This document shows, one piece after another, positions 63,857-64,000 of a DNA stretch of 64,000 bases. The stretch comes from Sipunculus nudus. Taxonomy: Eukaryota > Annelida > Sipuncula > Golfingiida > Sipunculidae. The DNA lies in assembly GCA_026874595.1 (NCBI GenBank), contig JAPPUL010000081.1, positions 882,501 to 946,500 on the forward strand, read 5' to 3'. A program made the position numbers and the translations under genes. Below the pieces are notes generated by a model that saw nothing but the letters and a program-made list of their open reading frames with translations, was not told the origin of the DNA and ran no database searches. The number at the start of each line of letters is the position of its first letter. Within the stretch, counting starts at the first letter, position 1.

Positions 63857-64000
63857 TTTCTACCTCCTCTTGTGTCCTCGCGTTTTTCTACTTTTCTACT
63901 TTTCTACTTTTCTACTCACCCTTGCTTTCTCACCCTTGCTTTCTCACCCCTCATGCTTTCTACAACCAGTTTAAAGCTATATCAGACCTCTATCTTACAA
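63857..64000. repeat. Repeat-rich end of the window
   Basis: TTTTCTACTTTTCTAC units (63885-63915) and CACCCTTGCTTTCT units (63916-63948) precede khpA on the minus strand. No rpsP C-terminus could be recognised in the last bases. Confidence 0.6.

Noticed and set aside
1-64000. tRNA or rRNA genes
   Set aside because: Scanning intergenic gaps for a T-loop consensus (GGTTCRA) with cloverleaf context gave no candidate; matches fell inside coding regions.
63857-64000. End of rpsP upstream of khpA
   Set aside because: Expected by synteny, but none of the three minus-strand frames shows the S16 C-terminus before the window edge.

Overview
The window is an AT-rich stretch of a Gram-negative bacterial chromosome. 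Lipoprotein signals, a beta-barrel-like protein, a Tat signal and a meso-DAP type MurE all point to an outer-membrane bacterium. A dsrC-M-K-E-F-H-J-O-P cluster marks it as a dissimilatory sulfur-metabolising organism. No dsrAB lies here, so the direction (sulfite reduction or sulfur oxidation) is open; dsrEFH is usually linked to oxidation. A Desulfobacterota/SAR324/Nitrospirota-like lineage is plausible, but this is inference and no marker here settles the taxon.

Layout: (1) 1-5043 (+) holds the end of ftsW, then ftsQ-ftsA-ftsZ, with a 40-copy 15-bp array between ftsW and ftsQ. (2) 5.5-8.4 kb (+) holds a TPR lipoprotein and a multi-PAS protein. (3) 8.7-25.8 kb is mostly minus strand: citrate synthase, the dsr cluster, dapF, a TPR membrane protein and PEP carboxylase, interrupted by plus-strand genes for a B12/radical SAM protein and an aminotransferase. 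(4) 26-41.3 kb is mixed: a large acidic repeat protein, an NtrC-type regulator, a metallophosphoesterase, a barrel protein, an FtsB-like protein, PBP1a, a decayed Na+:amino-acid symporter, a class II aldolase, rpsT, an HU/IHF gene and trpF. (5) 41.4-57.4 kb (+) holds the second part of the cell-wall cluster (rsmH, ftsL, murE, murF, mraY), then pyrK, alr, mrp, a STAS protein, metK, a CHAT protease, yebC and ruvCAB. (6) 57.4-63.9 kb (-) holds an EVE protein, a lipoprotein, amrS, an epimerase and the rnhB-rplS-trmD-rimM-khpA block in its usual order.

The most distinctive property is the density of short tandem duplications at gene boundaries. Many repeat units contain the stop codon of the preceding gene (dsrC, murE, yebC, ftsQ, ftsZ, dsrP, trmD, rplS and others). 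Others contain the ribosome-binding site and/or start codon of the following gene (dsrF, dsrO, dsrP, alr, ftsQ). Inside genes, repeat units are multiples of 3 bp (GIE, KKGT, ELSK, DVGIK, NDVK and others); outside genes 10, 13, 14, 16 and 17 bp are common. This looks like pervasive replication slippage filtered by reading frame.

The coding strand is strongly purine-rich. Plus-strand genes inside minus-strand blocks instead prefer pyrimidine-ending codons, so the window is divided into local skew domains. No tRNA, rRNA, CRISPR array or intact mobile element was found.
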